Source of the DNA: an uncultured Parabacteroides sp.
GTDB taxonomy: Bacteria > Bacteroidota > Bacteroidia > Bacteroidales > Tannerellaceae
NCBI RefSeq assembly: GCF_902493135.1
Contig: NZ_CABUOD010000007.1
Coordinates: forward strand, 1 to 64,000
Direction: 5' to 3'
Length of the DNA stretch: 64,000 nucleotides
Below are positions 1 to 9,501 of the stretch, in pieces. The translations under genes and the position numbers were made by a program. The notes under the pieces are model-generated. The model worked only from the letters and a program-made list of their open reading frames with translations. It was not told where the DNA came from and did no database searches. The stretch's first letter is position 1. Each line of letters opens with the position of its first letter.

Positions 1-350
1 ACTTATAATATAGACTTTTATTTTTTAAGCTGTGCTCTTTTATTAATTAAATACACAAAAAGTAACCATACAGCAAAAGTGAACAAGACCCTTTGAAATT
101 TCCCTTGCGGATAATATTTATTAATAATCTTATACATCGTATAACGCTGATTATCAATGGTGCTTAAAAATGCTCATTTTAGAGGGGTTATTGTATTTCC
201 GTTAGTCGGTTAATCTATTTTCTTCATACAACAAAGATATAAATTAACCTCAGCTTTTTTCTTTACGCAAACTTAGAGTTGATTTTTTATTGTAATCGAG
301 TAGTGTTGACTCCGGTTCCAGAAGTGTTATTTGTATGCTGTCTGGTCTTT
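1..350. other. AT-rich left edge, no gene seen
   Basis: No convincing coding frame is visible. On the minus strand there is a TATCTTTG box (plus-strand positions 232-239) matching the Bacteroidetes -7 element TAnnTTTG, so it may drive a gene lying left of the window. I see no good -33 partner for it. The rest is AT-rich spacer upstream of the first permease unit. Confidence 0.4.
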
Positions 351-356
351 CGTGTA

Positions 357-396
357 CTGTCCAATATTTATACATCGATGTCCAATAATTAGACAC
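357..396 (+). promoter_or_regulatory. Tandem 19-bp palindromes, enhancer-like site of permease unit 1
   Basis: Two 19-bp sites, CTGTCCAATATTTATACAT (357-375) and ATGTCCAATAATTAGACAC (378-396), are separated by 2 bp. Both fit the palindrome TGTCyAAtaaTTrGACA. The proximal site ends 56 bp before the GG of the sigma-54 promoter at 452. The same pair, in the same geometry, precedes three other promoters in the window. I infer that it binds an NtrC-type activator. Confidence 0.8.
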
Positions 397-450
397 TCTG
401 ATGGTTTGCCTTAATGTGTATTTGTTTGATTATTACATTTTTAGTCCGTT

Positions 451-466
451 TGGCATACTTTTTGAA
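451..466 (+). promoter_or_regulatory. Sigma-54 type promoter of permease unit 1
   Basis: TGGCATACTTTTTGAA matches the sigma-54 -24/-12 consensus (TGGCAC-N5-TTGC) with GG at 452-453 and GA at 464-465, ten bases between. The final C of the -12 GC is replaced by A. Transcription should start near 477, about 38 bp before the ATG at 515. Confidence 0.7.
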
Positions 467-514
467 TATATTTCATTATAATAATGTATAGTGAAATCAA
501 AAAAAACTACAAAT

Positions 515-2893
515 ATGAAAAACTTGACAATTGCTGTCCACTCGCTTTTTAGAAAAGGGAGACACAATGGAATTAAGATTTTATCATTGGGAGTTGGCCT
601 TGCCATGGGGTTGGTGTTGATTGCCAAGGTTTGTTTCGAATTGTCTTATGACGATTTTTATCCGGATGGAGATCGTATTTACCAGATACGGGAAAATATG
701 GAATTGGGTGAAAAGAAGTTGGAAGATGGAGATCATGTCAGTGGAGGTATTGCTCCAGGTATGAAAGCAGAGGTTCCGGGAGTCGTTGCTGCCACTCGCG
801 GTCAACAATTGGGGGAATGTGTGTGTTTTACATCGGACAAGAATCGGTATGAAGGCGACTTTATTATGGCGGACGAATGCTTTTTCGATGTTTTGCCGCG
901 TAAGGTGTTGGTAGGAAATGCGAAGGAAATACTTTCGAGACCTTCATATGCACTTGTCTCCGAAAGTATGGCTGAGAAGATCGGTCAGGGAAAAGATGTT
1001 GTCGGGATGACATTCGAAATTATCAATTTTCCCGGTAAGAAAATCAATATCGGAGGTGTATTTGAAGATGTTCCTGAAAATTCGCACCTGAGATATGATG
1101 TGATGCTTTCACTTTGCTCCAATAAAGAAGTTAGGGGATGGAGCAATGAAGAGGGGTGGTTTGGTGCTGATAGCTATAAGGCTTATGTTAAAGTGCAACC
1201 CGGATTGGAGCAAGCCAGCCTTGAAGCTGAAATGGCAAAAATGCTGGATCGGCATGTCCCTTCTGAAAAATTGGAGGAAATGGGGCTTGAATATAGTTTG
1301 ACGCTGAAACCCTTAAAAGAAGTTTATGCTACTTCTTCTGCGGTGAAAGGAATGGCTGTGATGCTGTTGTTGATCGCGTTTGCCATACTGTTTGCCGCTT
1401 TGATGAATTATATACTGTTGGTGATTTCATCGTTGGTGACACGTTCGAAAGATGTTGCTGTTCATAAATGCTACGGCGCTTCCACTTGGAATATTTCGGA
1501 TATGATTTTCTCTGAAGCGTTTCTGAATCTTATGGTATCTCTGATTGTTTCCGCCCTTTTGATACTTGCTTTTCGCGGGATGGTCGAAGAGCTGTTGGGA
1601 GCATCGTTAGGAGGATTGTTCACGGTTCAAACCGTTTTACTTTTGGCGGGTGTTTGTGTACTGGTATTTTTGTTTGCAGGCTTGCTTCCTTCCCTGCTTT
1701 TTTCGCGGATACCGGTTGCTGCCGCTTTCCGTTCCTATAGGGAATCGCGACGGATTTGGAAGAAGGTGTTATTGTTCATCCAGTTTATTGCAGTCGGCTT
1801 TTTGGTAACCCTGTTATTGATTATCGGTTTGCAGTATCACCGGATGGTAACGGATGATCCGGGTTATTCGTATGACCGGGTTATCTATTCAAGCATTCCG
1901 GGCGTGAACGGCACTGCAATACAGACGGTGATGGATGAATTGGCTAAATTGCCGGAAGTGAAGTCCGTCGCAGCTTCTAACAGGTTACCGATCGAGTCTG
2001 GTAACGGCAATATGATTTTTCGTCAAGGAGGGGATGATGCCATCTTGCATATTTCGGATATGGGATATGTAAATGCTGATTATATTCCTTTAATGAACAT
2101 TAAAGTTATTGAAGGAAAAGCCTTTGACCGTTCGTATTCGGATTCGGCACGTGTGGCTATGGTTAGCCGGACAACGGCGGAAAAACTCGCGCTTATATTG
2201 GATTGGAAAGAGGGGGTTGTCGGGAAAAAGATATACCTGAGCGGACATGGGATGCCGAACGATTTTGAGATTCTTGGAGTGTATGATGATATTCGTGTCG
2301 GTGCCATCAGTTCGGAAATTATGTCTCCGACAGTCCTGTTTTATTCAAGTCAACCGGGGCGCATGGTCTCTGTCAAATTACATAAAGAACTGACAGTCGA
2401 AAATATGAAACTTGTCGAGAATACCCTGAAAAATCTTCTTCCCGATAAAGACATAACCATAGCGTCGTATGATGTAAGTATAAAGAATCTGTATTCCGAG
2501 TCCCGTCTGTTCCGTAATTCCATCATGTTGGGAGGTATTGTAACATTCCTGATCACCCTGATCGGATTGATCGGTTATATTTCGGACGAGACGAATCGCC
2601 GCAGCAAAGAGATAGCGATCCGGAAGATAAACGGGGCGACAGTCGGTAATATCTTGGTGATAATCTCGAAAGATGTGCTCTATATGGCTGTTCCGGCTGT
2701 GATATTCGGGGTGATCGGTTCGTATATAATGGGAGAAAATTGGTTGCAGCAGTTCTCTGAAAAGATACCGTTGAGCGTGTTTATCTTTGTTGGCAGCGCA
2801 TTGGCGATCTGGCTGTTGGTGTTGGTAACGGTCGTACTGCGCACCTGGGAGATTGCCAATGATAATCCGGTTAACAGCCTGAAATCCGAATAA
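515..2893 (+). CDS. ABC transporter permease, MacB/FtsX family (paralogue 1)
   Basis: A 792-aa inner-membrane permease of the FtsX/MacB superfamily in its duplicated Bacteroidetes form. The first membrane segment is at about residues 17-40, followed by a MacB-type periplasmic domain, a membrane block at about 277-440, a second extracytoplasmic domain, and a last FtsX block from about 670 to 780. The family signature ETNRRSKEIAIRKINGAT is clear. The C-terminus reads NPVNSLKSE, shared by paralogues. A GTG at 491 is in frame, but the ATG at 515 aligns with the start of the next paralogue (MKNL-) and is preferred. No ATPase is adjacent; the nearest is at 9660. It is transcribed from its own sigma-54 promoter. 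The substrate is unknown; related MacB systems work on the outer side of the inner membrane as mechanotransmitters. Base composition is visibly more AT-rich than in the later paralogues. Confidence 0.88.
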   Translation: MKNLTIAVHSLFRKGRHNGIKILSLGVGLAMGLVLIAKVCFELSYDDFYPDGDRIYQIRENMELGEKKLEDGDHVSGGIAPGMKAEVPGVVAATRGQQLGECVCFTSDKNRYEGDFIMADECFFDVLPRKVLVGNAKEILSRPSYALVSESMAEKIGQGKDVVGMTFEIINFPGKKINIGGVFEDVPENSHLRYDVMLSLCSNKEVRGWSNEEGWFGADSYKAYVKVQPGLEQASLEAEMAKMLDRHVPSEKLEEMGLEYSLTLKPLKEVYATSSAVKGMAVMLLLIAFAILFAALMNYILLVISSLVTRSKDVAVHKCYGASTWNISDMIFSEAFLNLMVSLIVSALLILAFRGMVEELLGASLGGLFTVQTVLLLAGVCVLVFLFAGLLPSLLFSRIPVAAAFRSYRESRRIWKKVLLFIQFIAVGFLVTLLLIIGLQYHRMVTDDPGYSYDRVIYSSIPGVNGTAIQTVMDELAKLPEVKSVAASNRLPIESGNGNMIFRQGGDDAILHISDMGYVNADYIPLMNIKVIEGKAFDRSYSDSARVAMVSRTTAEKLALILDWKEGVVGKKIYLSGHGMPNDFEILGVYDDIRVGAISSEIMSPTVLFYSSQPGRMVSVKLHKELTVENMKLVENTLKNLLPDKDITIASYDVSIKNLYSESRLFRNSIMLGGIVTFLITLIGLIGYISDETNRRSKEIAIRKINGATVGNILVIISKDVLYMAVPAVIFGVIGSYIMGENWLQQFSEKIPLSVFIFVGSALAIWLLVLVTVVLRTWEIANDNPVNSLKSE

Positions 2894-2901
2894 AATTTCA
2901 A

Positions 2902-2941
2902 GTGTCTAATTATTGTACACCATTGTCAAATAATTGGACAC
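2902..2941 (+). promoter_or_regulatory. Tandem 19-bp palindromes, enhancer-like site of permease unit 2
   Basis: GTGTCTAATTATTGTACAC (2902-2920) and TTGTCAAATAATTGGACAC (2923-2941) are two palindromes 2 bp apart. The proximal one ends 56 bp before the promoter GG at 2997. Only 8 bp separate the stop of the preceding gene from the first site. Confidence 0.82.
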
Positions 2942-2995
2942 TTTTAAAAAGTGATAGTGTCTTTATCTGTCTGTATTATAGGTTGTTGATCCTTT

Positions 2996-3011
2996 TGGCA
3001 CGCTTTTTGAA
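2996..3011 (+). promoter_or_regulatory. Sigma-54 type promoter of permease unit 2
   Basis: TGGCACGCTTTTTGAA carries a perfect -24 half (TGGCACG) and a TTGA -12 half, GG at 2997-2998 and GA at 3009-3010. The expected start is near 3021, about 23 bp before the ATG at 3044. Confidence 0.75.
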
Positions 3012-3043
3012 CTTTAATGGGCAGAATATAATAAATACACGAT

Positions 3044-5410
3044 ATGAAAAATTTGAACATAGCATTACGTTCGCTTTTTAAGAAAGGCAGAAGTAACGGG
3101 ATAAAGATCTTATCCTTGGGAGTCGGATTGGCGATGGGACTTGTCCTGATATCGAAAGTTTGTTTTGAACGTTCGTTTGATAAGTTTTATCCGGACAGCG
3201 ACCGCATTTACCGGTTGCACGAAAACATTATCCGGGATGGTGAATATAAGTCTTACGGACAGGTGAGCGGAGGTGTGGCCACAGCCATGCAGGTCGAGAT
3301 ACCGGAGGTTGAAAAAGCAACCCGTCTGACTTATATCGGGGGAGACAAGGAGTTGTTTAAGACAAAGGATGGAAACCGTTACTCCGCCCGCTATGTCATG
3401 ATGGGCGATACGAATGTTTTCGATCTCTTGCCGCGTCCTATCCTGATCGGTGATCCGAAAGAGACTTTGTCCCGTCCGGGATACGTCATGATCTCGAATC
3501 GCATCGCCAAACTGTTGGGAGGTGCCGAACAGGCTCTGAACAAGGAATTCGAATTTGAATCCAGTCCGGGACAAACCTATACGATAGGCGGCGTGTTTGA
3601 AGATGTACCTGAAAATTCCCACTTGCGTTTTGAGATTGTCGCATCTTTGGAAGGCATGAGCAAATGGAGCCGCGAAAACTGGCTGGGGAATGACCGCTAT
3701 CTGGGGTATGTAAAACTTTATCCCGGCACTGATCCGGAAAGCCTGACGACTGCCATTCGCGAAATGCAGGGACGGCATTGCGATCTGGAAGAGGTGAAAA
3801 AAGCGGGGATCGATTTGACTTATAGCTTGGTTCCGTTGATGGACATGCACAGTAACAGCGACGAGGTGAAGAGCATGAATTCCCTGTTGGGCTTCCTGGC
3901 TTTTGTACTCATTTTTACGGCTGCGATGAATTATGTGCTTATCGTGATTTCCACGCTGATCAACCGGACCAAAGAGGTGGCTGTCCATAAATGTTACGGG
4001 GCTTCGGATAAGAACCTGTTCGGCATGATCATGTCGGAGACGTGTTTGCACATGCTGATTTCTTTGCTGCTTGCCGCTTTTCTGATCGTTTTGTTCCGTA
4101 CGAAAACGGAAGAACTGTTAGGGGCTACGTTGGGGGCATTGTTCTCGACACAGACCATTGTGATACTGATAGGAGTCTGCATCGTGATCTTTTTCATTAC
4201 CGGCTTGATCCCGACCTATATGTTCCTGCGCATTCCGGTGGCTGCCGCATTCCGCAATTTTAAGGAATCCCGCAGGTACTGGAAACTTTGCCTGCTGTTC
4301 ATACAGTTTTTGGCGACAGCCTATCTGGTGGCGTTATTGTCGGTGATCAATAAGCAATATGACTATATGGTGAATGTCGATCCCGGATATGCCTATGAGA
4401 AACTGGCTTATTGCTCGACACAGGGAGTGGAAGAATCCGTCCGTAATACGGCCATCGAGGAATTGCGCAAGATACCCGAAGTTGACAAAGTTTCTGCCTG
4501 CTATGACCTGCCGATTTCAGGGATGTCGGGAAATAATGTTTCACTTCCCGGAGAAGACCGCGAACTGTTCAACATTGCTGATATGTATTGGGTAAAGGAT
4601 GATTTCTTTTCCTTGATGGAGATTCCGGTTATCGAAGGAGAGGTGTTCCGTTCTGACGGGTCGGCTTCGAACAAGGTGATGGTCAGCCGCTCTTTTGTAA
4701 AGAAGATGGAGCAGGTGGCTGGCTGGACCGGGAGTGCGATTGGCAAGAATGTTATAATTACGGAACATAGCCATAATGGAGAGCCGTTTACCATCTGCGG
4801 TGTGTATGACGATGTTTGTATCGGCAGTACCGGTAATCCGGATACACGCCCGACCGTCCTGTTCTATGATAAGTATGCACCGATGATCCTGATCAAATTC
4901 CATGAGATGTCTCCGGAGAATATAAAAAAGGTACAAAAGGTGCTGGAAGATATGATGCCCGACCGAAATGTTACGGTGACGGCTTATTATATGGATATGA
5001 TAGACCTGTATAAGGATTCCCGCACGTTCCGCGACTCGGTTATGATCGGGGGTATCGTGACGTTGATTATCGCTTTGATCGGCCTGTTAGGATATACCAG
5101 CGACGAAACGAACCGCCGTGGACGCGAAATTGCGATTCGTAAAGTGAATGGGGCGACGGCATGGGATATTTTGAAGATGATTTCGAAAGACATTTCCTAT
5201 ATTGCGATTCCCGCCATCGTGATCGGCATGACGGTCGCCTACTATTCCGGTACGGGATGGTTGGAGAAATTTACGGAAAAGGCGCCTATCGGATTCTTCA
5301 TCTTCCTGGCCGGAGCGATGATGGTCTATGTGTTGATCGTCGCTTGTATCCTGTACCGTGCATGGGCCGTGTCGAATGCTAATCCGGTCGAGAGCTTGAA
5401 GTCGGAATAG
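3044..5410 (+). CDS. ABC transporter permease, MacB/FtsX family (paralogue 2)
   Basis: A 788-aa permease closely similar to the preceding one: the N-terminus MKNLNIALRSLFKKGR and first membrane segment line up directly. It shows the same order of membrane segment, MacB-type periplasmic domain, membrane block, second periplasmic domain and C-terminal FtsX block with DETNRRGREIAIRKVNGAT, ending NPVESLKSE. It follows its own enhancer/sigma-54 promoter although it lies only 150 bp after paralogue 1, so it can be induced independently or the unit was duplicated together with its promoter. The next permease (5477) lies 66 bp downstream without a visible promoter and is probably co-transcribed. Substrate unknown. 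Confidence 0.88.
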   Translation: MKNLNIALRSLFKKGRSNGIKILSLGVGLAMGLVLISKVCFERSFDKFYPDSDRIYRLHENIIRDGEYKSYGQVSGGVATAMQVEIPEVEKATRLTYIGGDKELFKTKDGNRYSARYVMMGDTNVFDLLPRPILIGDPKETLSRPGYVMISNRIAKLLGGAEQALNKEFEFESSPGQTYTIGGVFEDVPENSHLRFEIVASLEGMSKWSRENWLGNDRYLGYVKLYPGTDPESLTTAIREMQGRHCDLEEVKKAGIDLTYSLVPLMDMHSNSDEVKSMNSLLGFLAFVLIFTAAMNYVLIVISTLINRTKEVAVHKCYGASDKNLFGMIMSETCLHMLISLLLAAFLIVLFRTKTEELLGATLGALFSTQTIVILIGVCIVIFFITGLIPTYMFLRIPVAAAFRNFKESRRYWKLCLLFIQFLATAYLVALLSVINKQYDYMVNVDPGYAYEKLAYCSTQGVEESVRNTAIEELRKIPEVDKVSACYDLPISGMSGNNVSLPGEDRELFNIADMYWVKDDFFSLMEIPVIEGEVFRSDGSASNKVMVSRSFVKKMEQVAGWTGSAIGKNVIITEHSHNGEPFTICGVYDDVCIGSTGNPDTRPTVLFYDKYAPMILIKFHEMSPENIKKVQKVLEDMMPDRNVTVTAYYMDMIDLYKDSRTFRDSVMIGGIVTLIIALIGLLGYTSDETNRRGREIAIRKVNGATAWDILKMISKDISYIAIPAIVIGMTVAYYSGTGWLEKFTEKAPIGFFIFLAGAMMVYVLIVACILYRAWAVSNANPVESLKSE

Positions 5411-5476
5411 ATATTCGGCGGGATGTTAGGATTGCCGGATCGGGGTGTCTTTATATCATAGATAATATATTCAGTT

Positions 5477-7816
5477 ATGAAACAACTATTTTATACAATC
5501 AGCTATTTGAAGAACGCGTGGGGGAATAATCTGATCAAGGTTTTCACCCTGACGTTGGGGTTGGCGATCGGTTTGATCCTGTTTGCCCGTATCGCGTTCG
5601 ATGTGAGTTATGATAAGTTCCTGCCGGATGTGGAGAACATTTATCAGGTGCAAATGATCTATACGACCGGGGTAGGGACCGAGACCTCCCATTCGACCGA
5701 GCAAAGCTATTCGTTCCAGCCGATAGCTCCGACCATGCCGCTCGAAATACCGGGCGTGGTGGCCGGGACCAGCACGACCGGAAACGGGGAACGAGTGATA
5801 TTCGAAGAGGAAAACCGCTATGCGGTCCGGGGCATTATGGCCGATACGATGTTCTTCAAGACTTTGCCGCTCAAAATCCTTTCGGGTGACGAGATGGGAT
5901 TGAAGACTGGCGGTAACGTGTTTCTCTCCGAGTCGCTTTCACGCCGTATTTTCAAAGGTGAAGACCCGATCGGAAAGATACTTTTCGGTGACAAAAGGCA
6001 CCGGTCGGTTCTAACGGTGGTCGGGACGTTCGAGGATGTGCCCGAAAACTCGCATCTCGATTTCGATATCATCTATTCGATAGCCGACAACAGCCGCAAC
6101 AGTTGGGACGGGGGAGACGGCTATGTCGGATATGTCCGCCTGCAAGCGAACGCCGACCTGAAGGAGATCAATGAAAAAGCGATTCCCGCCATGTTGGAAC
6201 GGCACATGGACCGCGAGTCCATGAAGAAAAACGGGTATATGTTCGATTGTTATCTGAAGCCGGTCACGACGCTGCATACGGACAATAAGGAAACGAAACT
6301 GACGCTGCTCGTCCTGTCCATTTTGGCGACATTGATCTTGGTGTCCGTTTCGTTGAACTATGTGATGATGTCCATTTCCTCCCTGGCCACCCGCTCCCGT
6401 ACGATGGCGATCTATAAAAGCAACGGGGCCAGTTCGGGCAATATCTTCATGATGAATTTGTCCGAGACGGTGATCCTGATCCTGGTTTCGCTGGTTTGTA
6501 CGGTGTTGCTGATCCTGGCCGGAGAGGATTGGATTACGGAGTTGACAGGAGTGACGCTCGGTTCGCTTTTTGCCGGACGCCAGTTGCTGCTATCACTGGG
6601 ACTGGTCCTGTTGGTGGTGTTGCTTTCGGGCGTTGTGCCGGCCCGTATTTTCTCGGCTATCCCCGTGACGCAGGCGTTCCGTTTCTATAACTATAGCAAG
6701 CGGGGTTGGAAGCAGGGTTTGCTGGGTGTCCAGATAGCGTGTGCCGCTTTCATGTTGATGTTCTTGGCGATTATCCTGATGCAGTATGACCGGATTTTGG
6801 ACAAGGACATGGGCTATCAGCCGGACAATCTGGTGTTTTGCAATCTCGACAGCATACCGGCTGCCCGGCAGGAGATGGTAAGGACGGAGTTGATGCGTTC
6901 TCCGGAGATCGAGAATATCACGTATTCCGGACAGTTGGTCTGCAACTTTTTCAGCGGTACGCCTCTTATCGATCCGGAGACACAGGAGGCATTGACCACT
7001 TTGCGCTTTGAGTTTGCCGACTCCTGCTATGTCAAAACATTAGGCTTGACTATCATGCAGGGCGGGAATATCCCGACACGTCTTGGCGGAGATCCGATTC
7101 CGGCTTTGGTCAACAAACGTTTCCTGGAAGTCCTGCGCTGGGAAGGCAATCCGGTCGGCAAGGTCTACAAATGCAAAGGGCTGTTTGATGTCGTGATATC
7201 GGGTGTGTTGGATGATTTTATCGTCGGCTCGGCCTTTACCCCGCAGACCCCGGTCGTGATCGTCGGGTTGGGTGGCTGGAACTCTTTCTATATGAACATC
7301 CGCCTTCGCGAGATGTCTCCCGAATCTTTCACGATGTTGGAAAACCGCCTGCGCGAGTTGCTGCCGGACCAGGATATCGTGCTGACTACCTATCGCGACA
7401 AGCTGCATGAGTCGTATCGCGACACCGAGCGTTTCCGCAATTCGGTAGCAGTGGCGGCCGTTTTCATGCTGCTGATTACGCTGATGGGGCTTGTCGGCTA
7501 TGTCTCGGACGAGATACGCAGGCGCAGCAAGGAGATCGCGATCCGCAAGGTGAACGGGGCGACGGCGGGCGATGTGCTGAAGTTGTTGTTGCACAATATC
7601 CTCATGATCGGTCTGCCGGCTGTCATGATCGGTTTGGCCGGCACGTATCTGGCAGGCGGCAAGTGGCTGGAGAATTTCCCCGAAAAGATATCGTTGAACG
7701 TCTTCATCTTTATCCTGGGCGGTTTGGCGTTGCTGGCCGTGATCGGATTCTGCGTCGTACTCCGTTCCTGGTATGTGGCGAACGAGAATCCGGTGAAAAG
7801 CATAAAATCGGAATAA
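5477..7816 (+). CDS. ABC transporter permease, MacB/FtsX family (paralogue 3)
   Basis: A 779-aa permease with the same two-block FtsX architecture: a first membrane segment near residues 18-38, a MacB-type periplasmic domain, a central membrane block, a second periplasmic domain and a C-terminal FtsX block containing DEIRRRSKEIAIRKVNGAT. It ends NPVKSIKSE like its two upstream neighbours but is visibly richer in G+C. There is no palindrome pair or sigma-54 box in the 66-bp gap before it, so it probably belongs to the transcription unit starting near 3021. A strong terminator follows at 7854-7893. The transported substrate cannot be read from the sequence. Confidence 0.87.
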   Translation: MKQLFYTISYLKNAWGNNLIKVFTLTLGLAIGLILFARIAFDVSYDKFLPDVENIYQVQMIYTTGVGTETSHSTEQSYSFQPIAPTMPLEIPGVVAGTSTTGNGERVIFEEENRYAVRGIMADTMFFKTLPLKILSGDEMGLKTGGNVFLSESLSRRIFKGEDPIGKILFGDKRHRSVLTVVGTFEDVPENSHLDFDIIYSIADNSRNSWDGGDGYVGYVRLQANADLKEINEKAIPAMLERHMDRESMKKNGYMFDCYLKPVTTLHTDNKETKLTLLVLSILATLILVSVSLNYVMMSISSLATRSRTMAIYKSNGASSGNIFMMNLSETVILILVSLVCTVLLILAGEDWITELTGVTLGSLFAGRQLLLSLGLVLLVVLLSGVVPARIFSAIPVTQAFRFYNYSKRGWKQGLLGVQIACAAFMLMFLAIILMQYDRILDKDMGYQPDNLVFCNLDSIPAARQEMVRTELMRSPEIENITYSGQLVCNFFSGTPLIDPETQEALTTLRFEFADSCYVKTLGLTIMQGGNIPTRLGGDPIPALVNKRFLEVLRWEGNPVGKVYKCKGLFDVVISGVLDDFIVGSAFTPQTPVVIVGLGGWNSFYMNIRLREMSPESFTMLENRLRELLPDQDIVLTTYRDKLHESYRDTERFRNSVAVAAVFMLLITLMGLVGYVSDEIRRRSKEIAIRKVNGATAGDVLKLLLHNILMIGLPAVMIGLAGTYLAGGKWLENFPEKISLNVFIFILGGLALLAVIGFCVVLRSWYVANENPVKSIKSE

Positions 7817-7853
7817 ACCGGGACCTTGTTTGCCCGGCAGGTGAATCGGAAGT

Positions 7854-7893
7854 ACCCGGTAGGTGAGTCGAAATGCCTGCCGGGTATTTTTTT
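7854..7893 (+). terminator. Rho-independent terminator of permease unit 2
   Basis: An inverted repeat (ACCCGGtAGG ... CCTgCCGGGT) is followed by a run of seven T. It ends the permease unit and separates it from the sigma-factor operon. Confidence 0.8.
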
Positions 7894-7905
7894 CAATCCT
7901 CATGT

Positions 7906-7913
7906 TACGTTTG
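7906..7913 (+). promoter_or_regulatory. Bacteroidetes -7 element of the ECF sigma operon
   Basis: TACGTTTG fits TAnnTTTG and lies 27 bp upstream of the ATG at 7940, just after the terminator. No clear -33 box is seen, so the call is tentative. Confidence 0.4.
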
Positions 7914-7939
7914 TCCGGGTGGCGTGTCTTTTAAATAGA

Positions 7940-8431
7940 ATGGAACAAGAACAGTTTAAAATAGAAGTCGTACCGCTCAGGGGGAAGTTGTCGGGATGCG
8001 CCCGCCGCTTGCTGGATGACCCGCAGGAGGTGGAGGATGTCGTGCAGGAGGTTTTCCTGAAGATGTGGTATATCCGCGATGAACTCGAACGCTACGACAG
8101 CGTGGAGGCGCTTGCCGTGCAGATCACGAAACATCTTTGCCTGAACCGTCTCCGGGCGTTCCAGTACAGGCCGGAAAAGTTGTCCGGCTCGGCGATGCTT
8201 GCGGCAGACGATGATCCGTATATCGCGTTGGAGCAGAAAGACAGTGTCAGCCAGGTGATGCATATCATGGAGCAGCTTCCCGGCCTCCAGCAGACGATAC
8301 TTCGGATGAAGCATGTCGACGGCTTCGAAGTAAAGGAGATTGCCGAATTGACCGGCAGTACGCCCGAAGCTGTCCGGATGAACCTCTCGCGTGCACGTAA
8401 AAAAGTCAGGGACCTATTCTTACAAATGTAA
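7940..8431 (+). CDS. ECF-type RNA polymerase sigma factor
   Basis: A 163-aa sigma-70 family factor of the extracytoplasmic-function class. Region 2 is visible as DDPQEVEDVVQEVFLKMW near residues 26-43, and region 4 as a C-terminal helix-turn-helix with LPGLQQTILRMKHVDGF and VKEIAELTGSTPEAVRMNLS. An in-frame start at 7826 would begin inside the terminator of the previous operon, so the ATG at 7940 is chosen. The stop overlaps the region just before the next ATG (8436), indicating an operon with a membrane protein that is the likely anti-sigma partner. Target genes are unknown; control of the neighbouring permeases is possible but these have sigma-54 promoters. Confidence 0.85.
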   Translation: MEQEQFKIEVVPLRGKLSGCARRLLDDPQEVEDVVQEVFLKMWYIRDELERYDSVEALAVQITKHLCLNRLRAFQYRPEKLSGSAMLAADDDPYIALEQKDSVSQVMHIMEQLPGLQQTILRMKHVDGFEVKEIAELTGSTPEAVRMNLSRARKKVRDLFLQM

Positions 8432-8435
8432 CAAG

Positions 8436-9002
8436 ATGAAAGCAGACGAATATACCAATATCGAGAACCTGTTGGAACGTTTCTTCGAAGGGGAAACCAC
8501 CAACGTCGAGGAGCAGGAGCTATATGCCTTCTTCGCCCGCCCGGATTTGCCGGAGCATTTGAAAACCTACCGTCCGGTATTCGGTTTTTTTGAAACCGGG
8601 ATCGTCCGGGAGGTGGAAGAGGGGCGGAACCCTCCGAAGCCGGTCCGCAAAGTCCCTTTTTTTAAGAGGTGGATAGGGATAGGAGGAGCGGTGGCCGCTT
8701 CTTTGTTGCTGTTCTTATTCTTGAACAAGGAAGACGGCGGCAAGGAAGAGGAGTTCAACCCCTATGCCGGCAGCTACATCATCAGGGGCGGAGTGAAGAC
8801 GGAGATACCCGAAGCGGTGGCGCGGGAACTGGACGAGGTGATCCGGCAGGCGGAAAAGAAACAGTACGAGAAGGAACGGCTGGCGCTGCGTTCTTTGCGG
8901 CAGTACGAGAAAACAATGGATAATATCCAAACGAAAGAGGACGAGGTCGAACGGTTCGAATCGGATGTGGAGAGATTGGAAAGGAAATATAAAGACAAAT
9001 AG
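8436..9002 (+). CDS. Single-span membrane protein, probable anti-sigma partner
   Basis: A 188-aa protein whose N-terminal about 90 residues are cytoplasmic and acidic (ENLLERFFEGETTNVEEQEL, a pattern common at the N-terminus of Bacteroidetes anti-sigma proteins). One membrane segment follows (IGIGGAVAASLLLFLFL, about residues 78-95), then a periplasmic, strongly charged, probably coiled-coil tail (about 130-188, rich in E, K and R). It starts 4 bp after the sigma-factor stop. No FecR domain is present. The anti-sigma role is inferred from position and topology only. An upstream start at 8391 would overlap the sigma gene and is not used. Confidence 0.6.
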   Translation: MKADEYTNIENLLERFFEGETTNVEEQELYAFFARPDLPEHLKTYRPVFGFFETGIVREVEEGRNPPKPVRKVPFFKRWIGIGGAVAASLLLFLFLNKEDGGKEEEFNPYAGSYIIRGGVKTEIPEAVARELDEVIRQAEKKQYEKERLALRSLRQYEKTMDNIQTKEDEVERFESDVERLERKYKDK

Positions 9003-9011
9003 TGAAAAAGT

Positions 9012-9476
9012 ATGAAAACAAGAAATCTTATTTTGACAGCCGCCCTGTTGGTGACGGGGAGCTGGGCTGGCGATCTGCTGGCACAGGCGAATTTGAATGC
9101 ATTGATGAAAAAATGCGAGTCGATGGAAAAGGTGAGTGTCGACGTGATCTACGACAAGGACCGGAAAACAAAAAAACCGGTGAAGGAAGTGACCACGATC
9201 ACATTCTCGAAAAAGGACAATCCGAAATTGCTGGACGAGTTTCTCAACGCCTTCAGGAAGGACAAGGAAGCCGCCTATAAGGTGATCGAATCGAAAACCG
9301 ACGGCAAGGTCATGCCCTCTTTCTACCGCTTTGCAGTCGGAACTTCGGACATCTCTTTTTCGTTGGATGATTTGGACAAAAAGTTCAAAGGGAACGAATA
9401 TCTGCTGCGGAACGGAGAAATACAGGTGACGAAGATCGAACGTTTCGACTTCAAAGAGGAGAGCGAATGGGGATAA
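9012..9476 (+). CDS. Secreted DUF5024-like protein
   Basis: A 154-aa protein with an N-terminal signal peptide (hydrophobic ILTAALLVTGSWAGDLLAQA, cleavage expected after the Ala near residue 26). The mature part is rich in Lys and Asp, with a KxSVDVIYDKDRKTKKPVKE stretch resembling the small periplasmic proteins found beside ECF sigma/membrane-protein pairs in Bacteroides (DUF5024-type; recognised by resemblance, not by search). It is the third gene of the sigma operon, 9 bp after the previous stop. It may be the periplasmic sensor or target of the system, which is inference. Confidence 0.55.
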   Translation: MKTRNLILTAALLVTGSWAGDLLAQANLNALMKKCESMEKVSVDVIYDKDRKTKKPVKEVTTITFSKKDNPKLLDEFLNAFRKDKEAAYKVIESKTDGKVMPSFYRFAVGTSDISFSLDDLDKKFKGNEYLLRNGEIQVTKIERFDFKEESEWG

Positions 9477-9501
9477 ATTTCTTCGCGGTTGCTTCCTGCG
9501 A

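Noticed and set aside
7826..7939. A longer start for the ECF sigma factor
   Set aside because: The extra codons would lie in the terminator and promoter of the operon, and the family normally starts close to the chosen ATG.
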